A DNA stretch of 64,000 nucleotides. Source: Burkholderia seminalis DSM 23518 (GTDB lineage: Bacteria > Pseudomonadota > Gammaproteobacteria > Burkholderiales > Burkholderiaceae). Position 1 is the stretch's first letter; every line of letters begins with the position of its first letter. The translations under genes and the position numbers were made by a program. The notes under the pieces were generated by a model. It ran no database searches. It was not told the origin of the DNA and saw nothing but the letters and a program-made list of their open reading frames with translations. The stretch is from assembly GCF_902832885.1 (NCBI RefSeq), contig NZ_CADFDK010000014.1, forward strand, positions 1 to 64,000, given 5' to 3'. Below are positions 17,835-30,140 of the stretch, piece by piece.

Positions 17835-19145
17835 ATGGCCGACCTTCGCTGCACCATCGCAGGCATCACTTCGCCGAATCCGTTCTGGCTGGCGTCCGCG
17901 CCGCCGACCGACAAGGCCTACAACGTCAACCGCGCCTTCGAGGCGGGCTGGGGCGGCGTCGTCTGGAAGACGCTCGGGCTCGATCCGCACGTCGTCAACG
18001 TCAGTTCGCGCTACGGCGCCGTGCAGTGGAACGGCCAGCGCATCGCGGGGCTGAACAACATCGAGCTGATCACCGACCGTCCGCTCGACGTGAACCTGAG
18101 AGAGATCGCGCAGGTGAAGCGCGACTGGCCGGACCGCGCGCTGATCGTGTCGCTGATGGTGCCGTGCAACGAACGCGACTGGAAATGGATCCTGCCGCTC
18201 GTCGAGGATACCGGGGCCGATGCGGTCGAGCTCAACTTCGGCTGTCCGCACGGGATGAGCGAGCGCGGCATGGGCGCGGCCGTCGGGCAGGTGCCCGAAT
18301 ACGTCGAGATGGTCACGCGCTGGGTGAAGGAAGGCACGAAGCTGCCGTGCCTCGTGAAGCTCACGCCGAACATCAGCGATATCCGGATGGGGTCGCGCGC
18401 CGCATACAAGGGCGGCGCGGACGGCGTGTCGCTGATCAACACGATCAACTCGATCGTCGCGGTCGACCTCGATCAGATGGCGCCGATGCCGACGGTCGAC
18501 GGCAAGGGCACGCACGGCGGCTATTGCGGGCCGGCCGTGAAGCCGATCGCACTGAACATGGTGGCCGAGATCGCACGCGACCCCGAAACGCCGAACCTGC
18601 CGATCTCGGGCATCGGCGGCATCTCGTCATGGCGCGACGCGGCCGAGTTCATGGTGCTCGGCGCCGGCAGCGTGCAGGTGTGCACCGCGGCGATGCATTA
18701 CGGATTCCGGATCGTGTCGGATCTCGCCGACGGGCTGTCGAACTGGATGGACGAGAAGGGCTACGCGACGCTCGACGATATTCGCGGCCGCGCGGTGCCG
18801 AACGTGACCGACTGGAAATACCTGAACCTGAAGTACGACATCAAGGCGCGCATCGACCAGGACCGCTGCATCCAGTGCGGGCTGTGCCATATCGCGTGCG
18901 AGGACACGTCGCACCAGGCGATCACGGCGACGAAGGACGGCGTGCGGCACTTCGAAGTGGTCGACTCGGAGTGCGTCGGGTGCAATCTTTGCATGCACGT
19001 GTGTCCGGTCGAGCAATGCATCACGATGGAGCGTGTCGATTCGGGCGACTACGCGAACTGGACCACGCATCCGAACAATCCGGCGAGTGCCGAAGCCGGT
19101 GCGGGCACCGCGGCGCCACCCGAGAAGCATGCGAAGGCGGCCTGA
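17835..19145 (+). CDS. preA: Dihydropyrimidine dehydrogenase, PreA catalytic subunit
   Basis: A 436-aa enzyme with a dihydroorotate-dehydrogenase-like FMN barrel and a C-terminal 2[4Fe-4S] domain. The barrel contains LNFGCPHGMSERGMGAA, where the family's active-site Cys lies in the following lid, and GIGGISSWRDAAEF for phosphate binding. The clusters are at CIQCGLCHIACE and CVGCNLCMHVCP. An Ala/Pro-rich tail of ~25 residues follows the second cluster and is probably unstructured. Together with PreT it reduces uracil and thymine, feeding the dihydropyrimidinase encoded two genes downstream. GGAG ribosome site before the ATG. Confidence 0.93.
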   Translation: MADLRCTIAGITSPNPFWLASAPPTDKAYNVNRAFEAGWGGVVWKTLGLDPHVVNVSSRYGAVQWNGQRIAGLNNIELITDRPLDVNLREIAQVKRDWPDRALIVSLMVPCNERDWKWILPLVEDTGADAVELNFGCPHGMSERGMGAAVGQVPEYVEMVTRWVKEGTKLPCLVKLTPNISDIRMGSRAAYKGGADGVSLINTINSIVAVDLDQMAPMPTVDGKGTHGGYCGPAVKPIALNMVAEIARDPETPNLPISGIGGISSWRDAAEFMVLGAGSVQVCTAAMHYGFRIVSDLADGLSNWMDEKGYATLDDIRGRAVPNVTDWKYLNLKYDIKARIDQDRCIQCGLCHIACEDTSHQAITATKDGVRHFEVVDSECVGCNLCMHVCPVEQCITMERVDSGDYANWTTHPNNPASAEAGAGTAAPPEKHAKAA

Positions 19146-19246
19146 CCGGCGTCCGGCGGCGCGCAATGTCCGCGCCGCCGCTTTTCGTGACCCCTGGGCC
19201 GGCATCGCACGATGCCGGCGCTGACGTTTTTCGTGGAGTGCGATCG

Positions 19247-22265
<3,019 letters not shown>

Positions 22266-22276
22266 ACGACGCGTGT

Positions 22277-22326
22277 CATGCGGGGCATGTCCGTTCGAGC
22301 GGAGAGCGGCATGCCCCGCGTGCGTT
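22277..22326 (+). terminator. Probable terminator after the pyrimidine catabolism operon
   Basis: Arms CATGCGGGGCATG (22277-22289) and CATGCCCCGCGTG (22310-22322) pair over 12 of 13 positions around a 20-nt loop and are followed by CGTTTT. It starts 12 bp after the hydA stop. The loop is longer than in ideal terminators, so efficiency may be modest. Confidence 0.6.
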
Positions 22327-22520
22327 TTCCGCCAGCTAGATAGAACAACTGATCAAGTCGGATAGATGCGAAACGGGAAACGATCGATGCGGCTGGTCAC
22401 GGTGATTTTGTCGGCGTTGCAGGCGCGCGTATCGAGCGAGTAACATCCACCCACCCCATGCAGGGGCCGCGAGCCAGGGCCGCTCGCCGGACAGTTCAAA
22501 TAGTGAGAAAGGAGCACAAG

Positions 22521-23795
22521 GTGGATATTCTGCGCAGTCTCCTCGGTATGCTGTTCCTGTTGCTGGTTGCCTATCTGCTGTCGAACAATCGTCGGGCGGT
22601 GAGCGGCCGGACGATGATCGCCGCGCTGCTCACGCAGTTCGCGATCGGCGCGCTGGTGCTGTTCGTGCCGTCGGGCCGCGCGGCGCTGGCCGGGGCCGCG
22701 AACGGCGTCAATCGCGTGCTCGACATGGGCAATCACGGCATCGCGTTCGTGTTCGGCGGGCTGGTCGACGCGCGGATGTTCCAGCTGTTCGGCGACGGCG
22801 GATTCGTGTTCGGCTTGCGCGTGCTGCCGATGATCATCTTCGTCACCGCGCTGATCTCGGTGCTGTACTACATCGGCGTGATGAAGTGGATCGTCGCGAT
22901 CCTCGGCGCGGGGCTCGCGAAAGTGCTCGGCGTGAGCCGCATCGAGGCATGTTCGGCCGTCGCGACGATCTTCCTCGGGCAGAGCGAGATGCCCGCGCTC
23001 GTGAAGCCGTTCGTGCGGAACATGACGAGCGCCGAGATCTTCACGGTGATGGCGAGCGGCATGGCGTCGGTCGCGGGCTCGGTGCTGGTCGGCTATGCCG
23101 GCCTCGGCGTGAAGATGGAATACCTGCTCGCCGCGTCGTTCATGGCCGTGCCCGGCGGTCTGCTGTTCGGCAAGCTGCTGTTTCCGACCGTCGAGCCGAG
23201 CCGCGTCGTGGTCGACGGTCTCGATTTCGACGACAAGCGCGCCGCGAACGTGATCGAGGCCGCGGCATCCGGCGCGTCGGTCGGACTGCGCATCGCGATC
23301 AACGTCGGCGCGATGCTGATCGCGTTCGTCGGGCTGATCGCGCTGATGAACCTGATCGTCGGCGGCGCGGCCGCGTTCGCGGGCTTCCCGCAGGTCACGC
23401 TGGTGGGCATCATCGGCCACCTGTTCGCGCCGCTGGCGTGGATCATCGGCGTGCCGTGGCACGATGCGACGCTCGCCGGCAACTTCATCGGCGAGAAGCT
23501 GATCTTCAACGAGTTCGTCGCGTACGGCGACCTGTCGCCCTACCTGAAGGGCGGCGAGCACGTCGCGGCGGCCGGCCTGCAGGTGCTCGACCCGAAGACG
23601 CTCGCGATCGTGTCGTTCGCGCTGTGCGGCTTCGCGAACTTCTCGTCGATCGCGATTCTCGCGGGCGGCTTCAGCGCGGTCGCGCCGGAGCGCCGCTCGG
23701 AAGTCGCGCGGTACGGCCTGCGCGCGCTGACGGCGGCCACGCTGTCGAACCTGATGAGCGCCGCGATTGCCGGGCTGTTCTTTTCGCTGCATTGA
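22521..23795 (+). CDS. nupC: Concentrative nucleoside transporter (NupC/CNT family)
   Basis: A 424-aa inner-membrane proton- or sodium-coupled nucleoside carrier. The CNT signatures are visible: IFLGQSEMPALVKPF with the helical hairpin residues that contact the nucleoside ribose, and the C-terminal LIFNEFVAYGDL. The start is placed at GTG 22521 because an AAAGGAG ribosome site lies 6 bases upstream and the protein then opens directly with the first membrane helix (DILRSLLGMLFLLLVAYLL); an upstream ATG gives an implausible basic extension. It precedes deoA by 39 bp, so import and phosphorolysis of nucleosides are linked. Confidence 0.9.
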   Translation: MDILRSLLGMLFLLLVAYLLSNNRRAVSGRTMIAALLTQFAIGALVLFVPSGRAALAGAANGVNRVLDMGNHGIAFVFGGLVDARMFQLFGDGGFVFGLRVLPMIIFVTALISVLYYIGVMKWIVAILGAGLAKVLGVSRIEACSAVATIFLGQSEMPALVKPFVRNMTSAEIFTVMASGMASVAGSVLVGYAGLGVKMEYLLAASFMAVPGGLLFGKLLFPTVEPSRVVVDGLDFDDKRAANVIEAAASGASVGLRIAINVGAMLIAFVGLIALMNLIVGGAAAFAGFPQVTLVGIIGHLFAPLAWIIGVPWHDATLAGNFIGEKLIFNEFVAYGDLSPYLKGGEHVAAAGLQVLDPKTLAIVSFALCGFANFSSIAILAGGFSAVAPERRSEVARYGLRALTAATLSNLMSAAIAGLFFSLH

Positions 23796-23834
23796 ATCGT
23801 GCAGTAGACTCCGACCGTTCGAAGAGAGGCAACG

Positions 23835-25151
23835 ATGTTTCTACCGCAGGAATTCATTCGCAGGAAGCGCGACGGGCAACCGCTCGATCGCGACGGGATT
23901 GCCGCGTTCGTGCGCGGCGTGACAGACGGCAGCGTGACCGAGGGCCAGGTGGCCGCGTTCGCGATGGCCGTGTATTTCAACGACCTGAGCACCGAGGAGC
24001 GCGTCGCGCTGACGCTCGCGCAGCGCGACTCGGGCGACGTGCTCGACTGGCGCGCGCTCGATCTCGACGGGCCGGTGATCGACAAGCATTCGACCGGCGG
24101 CGTCGGCGATGTGGTGTCGCTGATGCTCGGGCCGATGGTGGCCGCGTGCGGCGGCTACGTGCCGATGATCTCCGGGCGCGGGCTCGGCCATACGGGCGGC
24201 ACGCTCGACAAGCTCAGCGCGATTCCCGGCTACGACGTGATGCCCGTGACGGATGCGTTTCGTCGCACGGTGCGCGAGGTCGGCGTCGCGATCATCGGGC
24301 AGACCGCCCGGCTCGCGTCGGCCGACAAGCGCATCTATGCGATTCGCGACGTGACGGCGACCGTCGAGTCGGTCGCGATGATCACCGCGTCGATCCTGTC
24401 GAAGAAACTCGCGGCGGGGCTCGACGGGCTCGTGATGGACGTGAAGGTCGGCTCCGGCGCCTTCATGCCGACCGCGGAGAAATCGGCGGAACTGGCGCGC
24501 AGCATCGTCGACGTCGGCAACGGCGCCGGCATGAAGACGACCGCGATCCTCACCGACATGAACCAGTCGCTCGCGCCGTGCGCGGGCAATGCGCTCGAAG
24601 TCGCCTGCGCGATCGACTACCTGACGGGCAAGTCGCGCCCGGCGCGCCTGCATGACGTCACGATGGCGCTGTCGGCGGAGCTGCTCGTCACGGGCGGGCT
24701 GGCGCGCGACGTCGCGGCGGCGCGCGCGAAGCTGCAGGAGGCGCTCGATTCGGGTGCGGCGGCTGAACGCTTCGCGAGAATGGTCGCGGCGCTCGGCGGC
24801 CCCGCGGACCTGATCGACGTGCCCGCCCGGCATCTGGCGCGCGCGGCGGTGATCGTGCCGGTTCCCGCGCCGGCGACCGGCGTGGTGCAGCGGGTCGATT
24901 GCCGCGGGCTCGGGCTGGCGGTCGTCGCGCTTGGAGGCGGCCGCACGCGCGCGGAGGACGCGATCGACGTCAGCGTCGGACTGACGGCGCTGGCGGAGAT
25001 CGGGCAGCGCGTCGAGGCCGGCGAGCCGCTCGGCTACGTGCATGCGCGCGACGGCGCGGCGGCTGCACACGCGGTGGACGCGGTGCGGCGCAGCTACGTG
25101 CTCGGCGAGACGGGCGAAGCGCCACCCACCCTTTACCAGCAGATCGGCTGA
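23835..25151 (+). CDS. deoA: Thymidine phosphorylase
   Basis: A 438-aa enzyme that phosphorolyses thymidine (and often deoxyuridine or uridine) to the free base and pentose 1-phosphate. The phosphate-binding KHSTGGVGD, the signature [14 protein letters not shown], and [13 protein letters not shown] are intact, and length matches the family. It follows the nucleoside permease and precedes cytidine deaminase, so released bases could enter the reductive pathway encoded upstream. An AGAGG ribosome site lies before the ATG. Confidence 0.95.
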   Translation: MFLPQEFIRRKRDGQPLDRDGIAAFVRGVTDGSVTEGQVAAFAMAVYFNDLSTEERVALTLAQRDSGDVLDWRALDLDGPVIDKHSTGGVGDVVSLMLGPMVAACGGYVPMISGRGLGHTGGTLDKLSAIPGYDVMPVTDAFRRTVREVGVAIIGQTARLASADKRIYAIRDVTATVESVAMITASILSKKLAAGLDGLVMDVKVGSGAFMPTAEKSAELARSIVDVGNGAGMKTTAILTDMNQSLAPCAGNALEVACAIDYLTGKSRPARLHDVTMALSAELLVTGGLARDVAAARAKLQEALDSGAAAERFARMVAALGGPADLIDVPARHLARAAVIVPVPAPATGVVQRVDCRGLGLAVVALGGGRTRAEDAIDVSVGLTALAEIGQRVEAGEPLGYVHARDGAAAAHAVDAVRRSYVLGETGEAPPTLYQQIG

Positions 25152-25176
25152 CCCCACTCCCGGAGGCATCATTTCG

Positions 25177-25566
25177 ATGGAACGAGACGAACTGATCGAA
25201 CAGGCCAGGGCGGCGCGCGAACGCGCGTATGCGCCGTATTCGCGCTTCAAGGTCGGCGCGGCGCTGCAGGCGCGCGACGGGACGGTCTTCCACGGCTGCA
25301 ACGTCGAGAACGCGTCCTACGGATTGTGCAATTGCGCGGAGCGCACGGCGATGTTCTCGGCGATCGCCGCCGGCTATCGCCCGGGAGACTTCGCGCGGCT
25401 CGCGGTGGTCGGCGACACGGACGGCCCGATCGCGCCGTGCGGTGCGTGCCGCCAGGTGATCATCGAGATCGGCTTGCCCGACATCGAAGTGATCCTCGCC
25501 AACCTGAAGGGGGCCGTCGAGGTCACGACGGCCCGTGCGTTGCTGCCGGGCGCGTTCAGCCTGTAA
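25177..25566 (+). CDS. cdd: Cytidine deaminase
   Basis: A 129-aa homotetrameric-type cytidine deaminase. Zinc ligands Cys53 (in NCAERTA, with the catalytic Glu55), Cys88 and Cys91 (PCGACRQ) are present, and the substrate-binding Asn/Glu lie in GCNVENASYG. It would convert cytidine and deoxycytidine to the uridine forms used by the adjacent phosphorylase. It starts 25 bp after deoA with a CGGAGG ribosome site, so it is the last gene of the nupC-deoA-cdd unit. The next gene is convergent, 28 bp away. Confidence 0.95.
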   Translation: MERDELIEQARAARERAYAPYSRFKVGAALQARDGTVFHGCNVENASYGLCNCAERTAMFSAIAAGYRPGDFARLAVVGDTDGPIAPCGACRQVIIEIGLPDIEVILANLKGAVEVTTARALLPGAFSL

Positions 25567-25594
25567 CGGCGCGCGCCGCGGCGGGTCGCACGCG

Positions 25595-26710
25595 TCACGC
25601 GCCTTCGCGCGTTTCGCGGATCGGGATCACGGTGCGCGCGCCGCACTGGCGCAGCAGGTCGCGCAGCTCGTTGATGACCGGAAACACCTCGTGGTTCCAG
25701 TCGGCGCCCTGGCGATCGTGCGCTTCCTGTTCGCGCTCGACGATCCAGCGATCCTCGCGGAAGATGCGCTCGGTGAACCACACGAGCAGCGGCCACGCGA
25801 GATCGAGCGCGAACGGGATGCCGGGCTTGTGGATCGACAGCAGGCCGAACGTGCGGTTGGTGCGCTGTTCGGCGTCGAGCGGCACGTAGACGATCCACAG
25901 GTCCATCACGAGCGTGCCTTCGCTCGAACGGATCTGCAGCGTCTGGTACGGGTAGCCGGTGCGCACCGTCATCACGCTCTTGTCGGACTGGTCGGCCGGC
26001 TTCTTGCTCGCGCCGAACACGAGCGCCTCGCCGACCGGCTGCTTGCCTTCCATCCGCGCGAACGTGTAGTCGACCTCGACCCAGTCGTCGCCGCGGCGAC
26101 GGCCCACCGAGCGCGCGCGCATCTGCCCCATCTGCTTGCGGTGCAGGAACTGATGGTTCATGTCCATCAGGTTCTCGTGCATGAACGAGTAGTGGCACTT
26201 GACCTCGCGGCCGAAACGGCGCGTCTTGTACGCGCGGTTGTCCGCCGATTCGAGGGCGGGGAACGGCCGTTCCTCGGCGAGCGTCGCGTCGCCCGGGAAC
26301 ACGAAGATCAGCCCGTGCGCCTCGCGGCACGGATACGCGCGCACGCCGTTGGGCAAGCGCTCGCGGCCGAGATAGGGCACGTCGACGCAGCGGCCGCTGT
26401 CGCACGCGTAGGTCCAGCCGTGATAGCAGCAGCGCAGCGTTTCGCCGCTGACGACGCCCGCGTGCAGCGGCACCTGGCGGTGCGCGCAACGATCCTCGAG
26501 CGCGTACACGGCGCCGGACTCGGTGCGCACGAGCACGATCGGCTCGCCGGCGAAGTGCACGCCGAGCGTCTTGCCGCGCTTGAGCTCGCGCGACCACGCG
26601 AGCGGGTACCAGTGATCGGGATGAATCGGCACACGGCGCAGGTCGCGCACGGTGGCGCCGGAGGACGATTCTCCAACGGTGTTGCTGTCAGGCAAAGGCA
26701 CTGCGAGCAT
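25595..26710 (-). CDS. Rieske-type aromatic ring-hydroxylating oxygenase, alpha subunit
   Basis: A 371-aa non-haem iron oxygenase. The N-terminal Rieske [2Fe-2S] site reads CAHRQVPL and CCYHGWTY (CxH...CxxH). The mononuclear iron site is in ENLMDMNHQFLHRK, giving two His and a bridging Asp context. No ferredoxin, reductase or beta subunit gene is adjacent, so the partner must be elsewhere and the substrate is not predictable; members of this group act on aromatics, sterols, alkaloids or amines. A strong AGGAGG ribosome site precedes the ATG. It is a single-gene unit. Confidence 0.88.
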   Translation of the reverse strand: MLAVPLPDSNTVGESSSGATVRDLRRVPIHPDHWYPLAWSRELKRGKTLGVHFAGEPIVLVRTESGAVYALEDRCAHRQVPLHAGVVSGETLRCCYHGWTYACDSGRCVDVPYLGRERLPNGVRAYPCREAHGLIFVFPGDATLAEERPFPALESADNRAYKTRRFGREVKCHYSFMHENLMDMNHQFLHRKQMGQMRARSVGRRRGDDWVEVDYTFARMEGKQPVGEALVFGASKKPADQSDKSVMTVRTGYPYQTLQIRSSEGTLVMDLWIVYVPLDAEQRTNRTFGLLSIHKPGIPFALDLAWPLLVWFTERIFREDRWIVEREQEAHDRQGADWNHEVFPVINELRDLLRQCGARTVIPIRETREGA

Positions 26711-26930
26711 GCGTGACGCCTCCTGGGCGGGTAGTCCGGGCGCCGCAAGAAGCGGCGGGGATCTGGAGAAGTCTACGCGAAGTTGCCCGCGACGGCGGAC
26801 GCGATGCGGGTTTGCCCCGGCATGGCGCGACGGGTTTCGTTGATGCGGCGCAAATCGGGACGCAGGCGGCGCGCGCCGGTCGTGCCCGGCCGCGCGGCGG
26901 GCGGTATCCCGTTACGCGGCCGGTGGCGGG

Positions 26931-27677
26931 TCATGAACGGGCGTCGCGCCACAGCACCGCGTCGGATCGGTACAGCGCCGGGAAACGCTGCTTCAGCCCG
27001 GCGACCTTCGGCAGGTCGTTGAACGCGATATACGGCGCGTCGGGATGCAGTTCGAGGTAGTTCTGGTGATACGCCTCGGCCGGATAGAACCCCTTGTAGT
27101 CCTCGACCCGCGTGACGACGGGCGCCGGGAACACGTGCGCCGTGCCGAGCTGCGCGATGTACGCGGTCGCGACCGCGCGTTGCTGCGCGGTGGTCGGGAA
27201 GATCGCGGACCGGTACTGCGATCCTTCATCGGGGCCCTGCCGGTTGAGTTCGGTCGGATCGTGCGCGACCGAGAAGAACGCCTGCAGCAGCCGGCCGTAC
27301 GTGATCTGCGTCGGGTCGTAGACGATGCGCACCGATTCCGCGTGCCCCGTCAGCCCCGAGCCGACGAGCGCGTAGTGCGCGGTTTCGGACGCACCGCCCG
27401 CATAGCCCGCGGTGACCTGCTTCACGCCCTTGACGTGCTCGAACACGCCCTGTACGCCCCAGAAGCAGCCGCCGGCGAGCACGGCCGTTTCGTCGTGCGA
27501 CGCGCCGGACGTCTCGTCGAGCGTCGGGGCGGGCACGGTGCGCATCGGCTCGGCGGAATTGACGATACGCTGGTAGCCGAACACGGCGGCGGCCGCGAAG
27601 GCGACGGCGCCGATGCGGCGCAGCAAGGTCGCGCGCCGTCGCGCCGCGGCATCACGGGGGGAGATCGGGATCATCAT
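26931..27677 (-). CDS. msrA: Peptide methionine-S-sulfoxide reductase, exported or membrane-anchored
   Basis: A 248-aa MsrA with the catalytic GCFWG motif (nucleophile Cys71). A basic N-terminus RRRATLLRR followed by a hydrophobic stretch of ~17 residues (IGAVAFAAAAVFGY) indicates a signal peptide or anchor, so it probably works in the periplasm, unlike the usual cytosolic MsrA. Family hallmarks include YAGG, the acidic FDPTQ-like VYDPTQITYG, HDPTELNRQGPDEGSQYRS and YHQNYL. C-terminal resolving cysteines are absent, which means regeneration must come from an external thiol donor. The start is near an AAGGAG site; the second Met is equally possible. It follows dipZ by 52 bp. Confidence 0.9.
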   Translation of the reverse strand: MMIPISPRDAAARRRATLLRRIGAVAFAAAAVFGYQRIVNSAEPMRTVPAPTLDETSGASHDETAVLAGGCFWGVQGVFEHVKGVKQVTAGYAGGASETAHYALVGSGLTGHAESVRIVYDPTQITYGRLLQAFFSVAHDPTELNRQGPDEGSQYRSAIFPTTAQQRAVATAYIAQLGTAHVFPAPVVTRVEDYKGFYPAEAYHQNYLELHPDAPYIAFNDLPKVAGLKQRFPALYRSDAVLWRDARS

Positions 27678-27729
27678 TTGCTCCTTTTCAATGGGTCGGG
27701 GACACGGCGCCGGGTGGCGGCGCACGCGA

Positions 27730-29577
27730 TCAACCGAAAGTGAATGCGTACGCATCGACACCGGGATCGAGGAACTCGATCGCGAACGTGCGATCGGCGA
27801 TCGCTCCCGGCTGCCGCACGAGCTGATACAGGCGCTGGCCGGTGACGGTGCCGTAGCCCCGCGCGTCGACGTCGGTGCCGTGCGCGGCGCCGGGGGCCGC
27901 GCCGTCGAGCGTCACGCGAAAGCGCACGGGCTGGCCGTTCGCACCCGGGCCGAGCACGAGGTGCAGGTCGCGCGCATGGAAGCGGTACACGATCCGGCCG
28001 TCCGGCGCGGCGAGCGACGCGCGCTCGGCACCGACGTTCCAGGTGCCCGCGAGGCCCCAGTCGTTGAGGTCCGGCCGGGCCGGCGCGTCGTAGCGGTGCG
28101 CCGCATCGCGCACGGCGCCGCCCGGCGACATGAAGCTCTCCGCACGCGTGTAGCCGACATAGGTTTCGGGCGAGCGGACGTCCGCGCTGTCGGCCGCCGC
28201 GAGCGCCCCGTTCGCGGGCGCACCGGCCAGCCCGAGCGGCACGTTCAGCGCTTCCGGATGGCCGGCTTCCGCGAGCAGCGACTGGATCGCGCGCTCCGAC
28301 TGCGCGTATTCGCCTTCGCCGAAGTGGTGATGGCGCACGCGCCCTTGCGCGTCGACGAAGTAGTGCGCCGGCCAGTATTCGTTGTTGAATGCGCGCCAGA
28401 TCGCATAGCCGTTGTCGATCGCGACCGGGTAGTCGATGCCCAGGTCGTGCACGGCCTTCTTCACGTTGCCGATGTCGCGCTCGAACGCGAATTCCGGTGC
28501 GTGCACACCGATCACGACGAGCCCGTACGGCGCGTACTTGCGTGCCCACGCGTTCGTGTACGGCATCGTGCGCAGGCAGTTGATGCATGAATACGTCCAG
28601 AAATCGACCAGCACGACCTTGCCGCGCAGGCCGGCCGCGGTCAGCGGCGGCGAGTTCAGCCACTGCACGGCGCCGTCGAGCGACGGCAGCGTGCCTTCGA
28701 CGGGCAGCGCGGACGGCGTCGTGACGGCCGCGCGCATCATCGCACCGCCGCCGGCCGGTGCGCCGTCGGCGGCCGCGGCCATCATCGCGCCGCCGGTTGC
28801 GCTGTCGGCAGCGGTGCCGGTCGCGGCCATCGCGGCCGGTGCACCGTTCGAGCGTCCGCCGAGGCGGTCGACCAGCTTCGTCTCGAGGCCACCCGTCGTG
28901 ACGGTCGACAGCTGCGCAAGTGCGCCGGTGTCGAGGCCGAGCGCGATCGCGCCGACGCCGGCCAGCAGTGCCGCGCCGATCCCGCGCCGGATCCATTCGC
29001 CGGCGCCGAGCGAGCGCTTCATCGCGGCGAACACCTTGCCGCCGATCACGAGCGCCACGCCGAGCGAGGTCGCCGCGCCGGCCGCATACGCGACGAGCAG
29101 CAGCGTCGTACCGACGCTCGCGCCGCGCAGGGCGGCGCCGGTCAGCACGAGCCCGAGGATCGGGCCCGCGCACGGCGCCCACAGCAGGCCGGTCGCGACG
29201 CCGAGCAGCAGCGACGAAGCGGGGCCGGCCGGGCGGCCGTCGCGCTGCGCGAAGCCGGTGAGCCGGTTGCCGGCCGCGACGAGCGGGCGCGTCAGGTGTT
29301 CCGCGAAGCGCGGCATCAGCAGCGTCAGGCCGAATACGGCGAGCAGGACGATCGCGATCCAGCGGCCGGCCTGGTTCGCCTGCGCGACCCAGCCGCCGCC
29401 GACGGCGGCGAGCGTCGCGACGACGGCGAACGTGAGCGCCATGCCGGCGAGCAGCGGCAGGCCGGTGCGCACGAACGGCTGGTCGGCGCGGGCGAACACG
29501 AACGGCAGCACGGGCAGGATGCAGGGGCTCAGGATCGTGAGCACGCCCCCGAGATAGGCAAGGACGATGAGCAGCAT
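27730..29577 (-). CDS. dipZ: CcdA/DsbD-like membrane electron carrier fused to a thioredoxin domain (DipZ-type)
   Basis: A 615-aa fusion. Residues 1-225 form a CcdA-like six-helix domain with the redox cysteines Cys19 (LSPCILPVLPF) and Cys136 (WAPCAGP). A low-complexity Ala/Gly/Met linker follows (about 240-290). A TlpA/thioredoxin-like domain begins near 295 with active site Cys331-Ile-Asn-Cys334 in DFWTYSCINCLRTMPY. A ~170-residue beta-rich C-terminal domain completes the DipZ architecture. Such proteins carry reducing power from cytosolic thioredoxin to periplasmic partners. Located between msrB and msrA, it is the likely electron donor to both. Start MLLIVL has a GGAG ribosome site. Confidence 0.9.
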   Translation of the reverse strand: MLLIVLAYLGGVLTILSPCILPVLPFVFARADQPFVRTGLPLLAGMALTFAVVATLAAVGGGWVAQANQAGRWIAIVLLAVFGLTLLMPRFAEHLTRPLVAAGNRLTGFAQRDGRPAGPASSLLLGVATGLLWAPCAGPILGLVLTGAALRGASVGTTLLLVAYAAGAATSLGVALVIGGKVFAAMKRSLGAGEWIRRGIGAALLAGVGAIALGLDTGALAQLSTVTTGGLETKLVDRLGGRSNGAPAAMAATGTAADSATGGAMMAAAADGAPAGGGAMMRAAVTTPSALPVEGTLPSLDGAVQWLNSPPLTAAGLRGKVVLVDFWTYSCINCLRTMPYTNAWARKYAPYGLVVIGVHAPEFAFERDIGNVKKAVHDLGIDYPVAIDNGYAIWRAFNNEYWPAHYFVDAQGRVRHHHFGEGEYAQSERAIQSLLAEAGHPEALNVPLGLAGAPANGALAAADSADVRSPETYVGYTRAESFMSPGGAVRDAAHRYDAPARPDLNDWGLAGTWNVGAERASLAAPDGRIVYRFHARDLHLVLGPGANGQPVRFRVTLDGAAPGAAHGTDVDARGYGTVTGQRLYQLVRQPGAIADRTFAIEFLDPGVDAYAFTFG

Positions 29578-29612
29578 GGTGCGTTCTCCAGTCGGTCGGA
29601 AGGGGGGCCGGA

Positions 29613-30140
29613 TCAGGCGGCAGCCGGATGGAAGGTGAGCGCGAGGCCGTTCATGCAGTAGCGCAGGCCGGTCGGCTGCGGGCCGTCGTCGAACACGTGG
29701 CCGAGGTGCCCGCCGCAGCGCCGGCAGTGCACTTCGGTGCGGACCATTCCGAACGTCGTGTCGGTGTGGGTGTCGACCGCGTGGTCGAGCGGCTTCCAGA
29801 AGCTCGGCCAGCCCGTATGGCTGTCGAACTTGGTGGCGGACGAGAACAGCGCGAGCGCGCAGCCGGCGCACGCGAACGTGCCGGCCCGGTGTTCGTCGTT
29901 CAGCGGGCTGCTGTACGGCCGCTCGGTGCCGGCTTCGCGCAGGATCGTGTACTGGGCGGGCGTGAGCCGGCGATGCCATTCGGCATCGCTGAGCGTGATC
30001 TCGAAAGGGGCCGCCGGTGCGCCGGCCGGCGGCGCGGCGAACGCCCGGCCGACCAGCGCACGCCGTCCGGCGGACGACAGCGCCGCGAGCGCGGCAAGAC
30101 CTGTGGCGCCGGCGAACAGCAGATGTCTGCGGGTGGGCAT
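29613..30140 (-). CDS. msrB: Peptide methionine-R-sulfoxide reductase, predicted Tat export
   Basis: A 175-aa MsrB preceded by an N-terminal twin-arginine-like signal (TRRHLLFAG then a hydrophobic Ala-rich segment ending near AFAAP). The structural zinc site is CAGC (Cys91/94) and CRRC (Cys139/142). Catalytic Cys162 lies in RYCMN, and the family block [11 protein letters not shown] is intact. It would reduce R-sulfoxides of methionine outside the cytoplasm, complementing the S-specific enzyme encoded two genes downstream. It is the first gene of the leftward msrB-dipZ-msrA operon. The 723-bp upstream gap holds its promoter. Confidence 0.92.
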   Translation of the reverse strand: MPTRRHLLFAGATGLAALAALSSAGRRALVGRAFAAPPAGAPAAPFEITLSDAEWHRRLTPAQYTILREAGTERPYSSPLNDEHRAGTFACAGCALALFSSATKFDSHTGWPSFWKPLDHAVDTHTDTTFGMVRTEVHCRRCGGHLGHVFDDGPQPTGLRYCMNGLALTFHPAAA

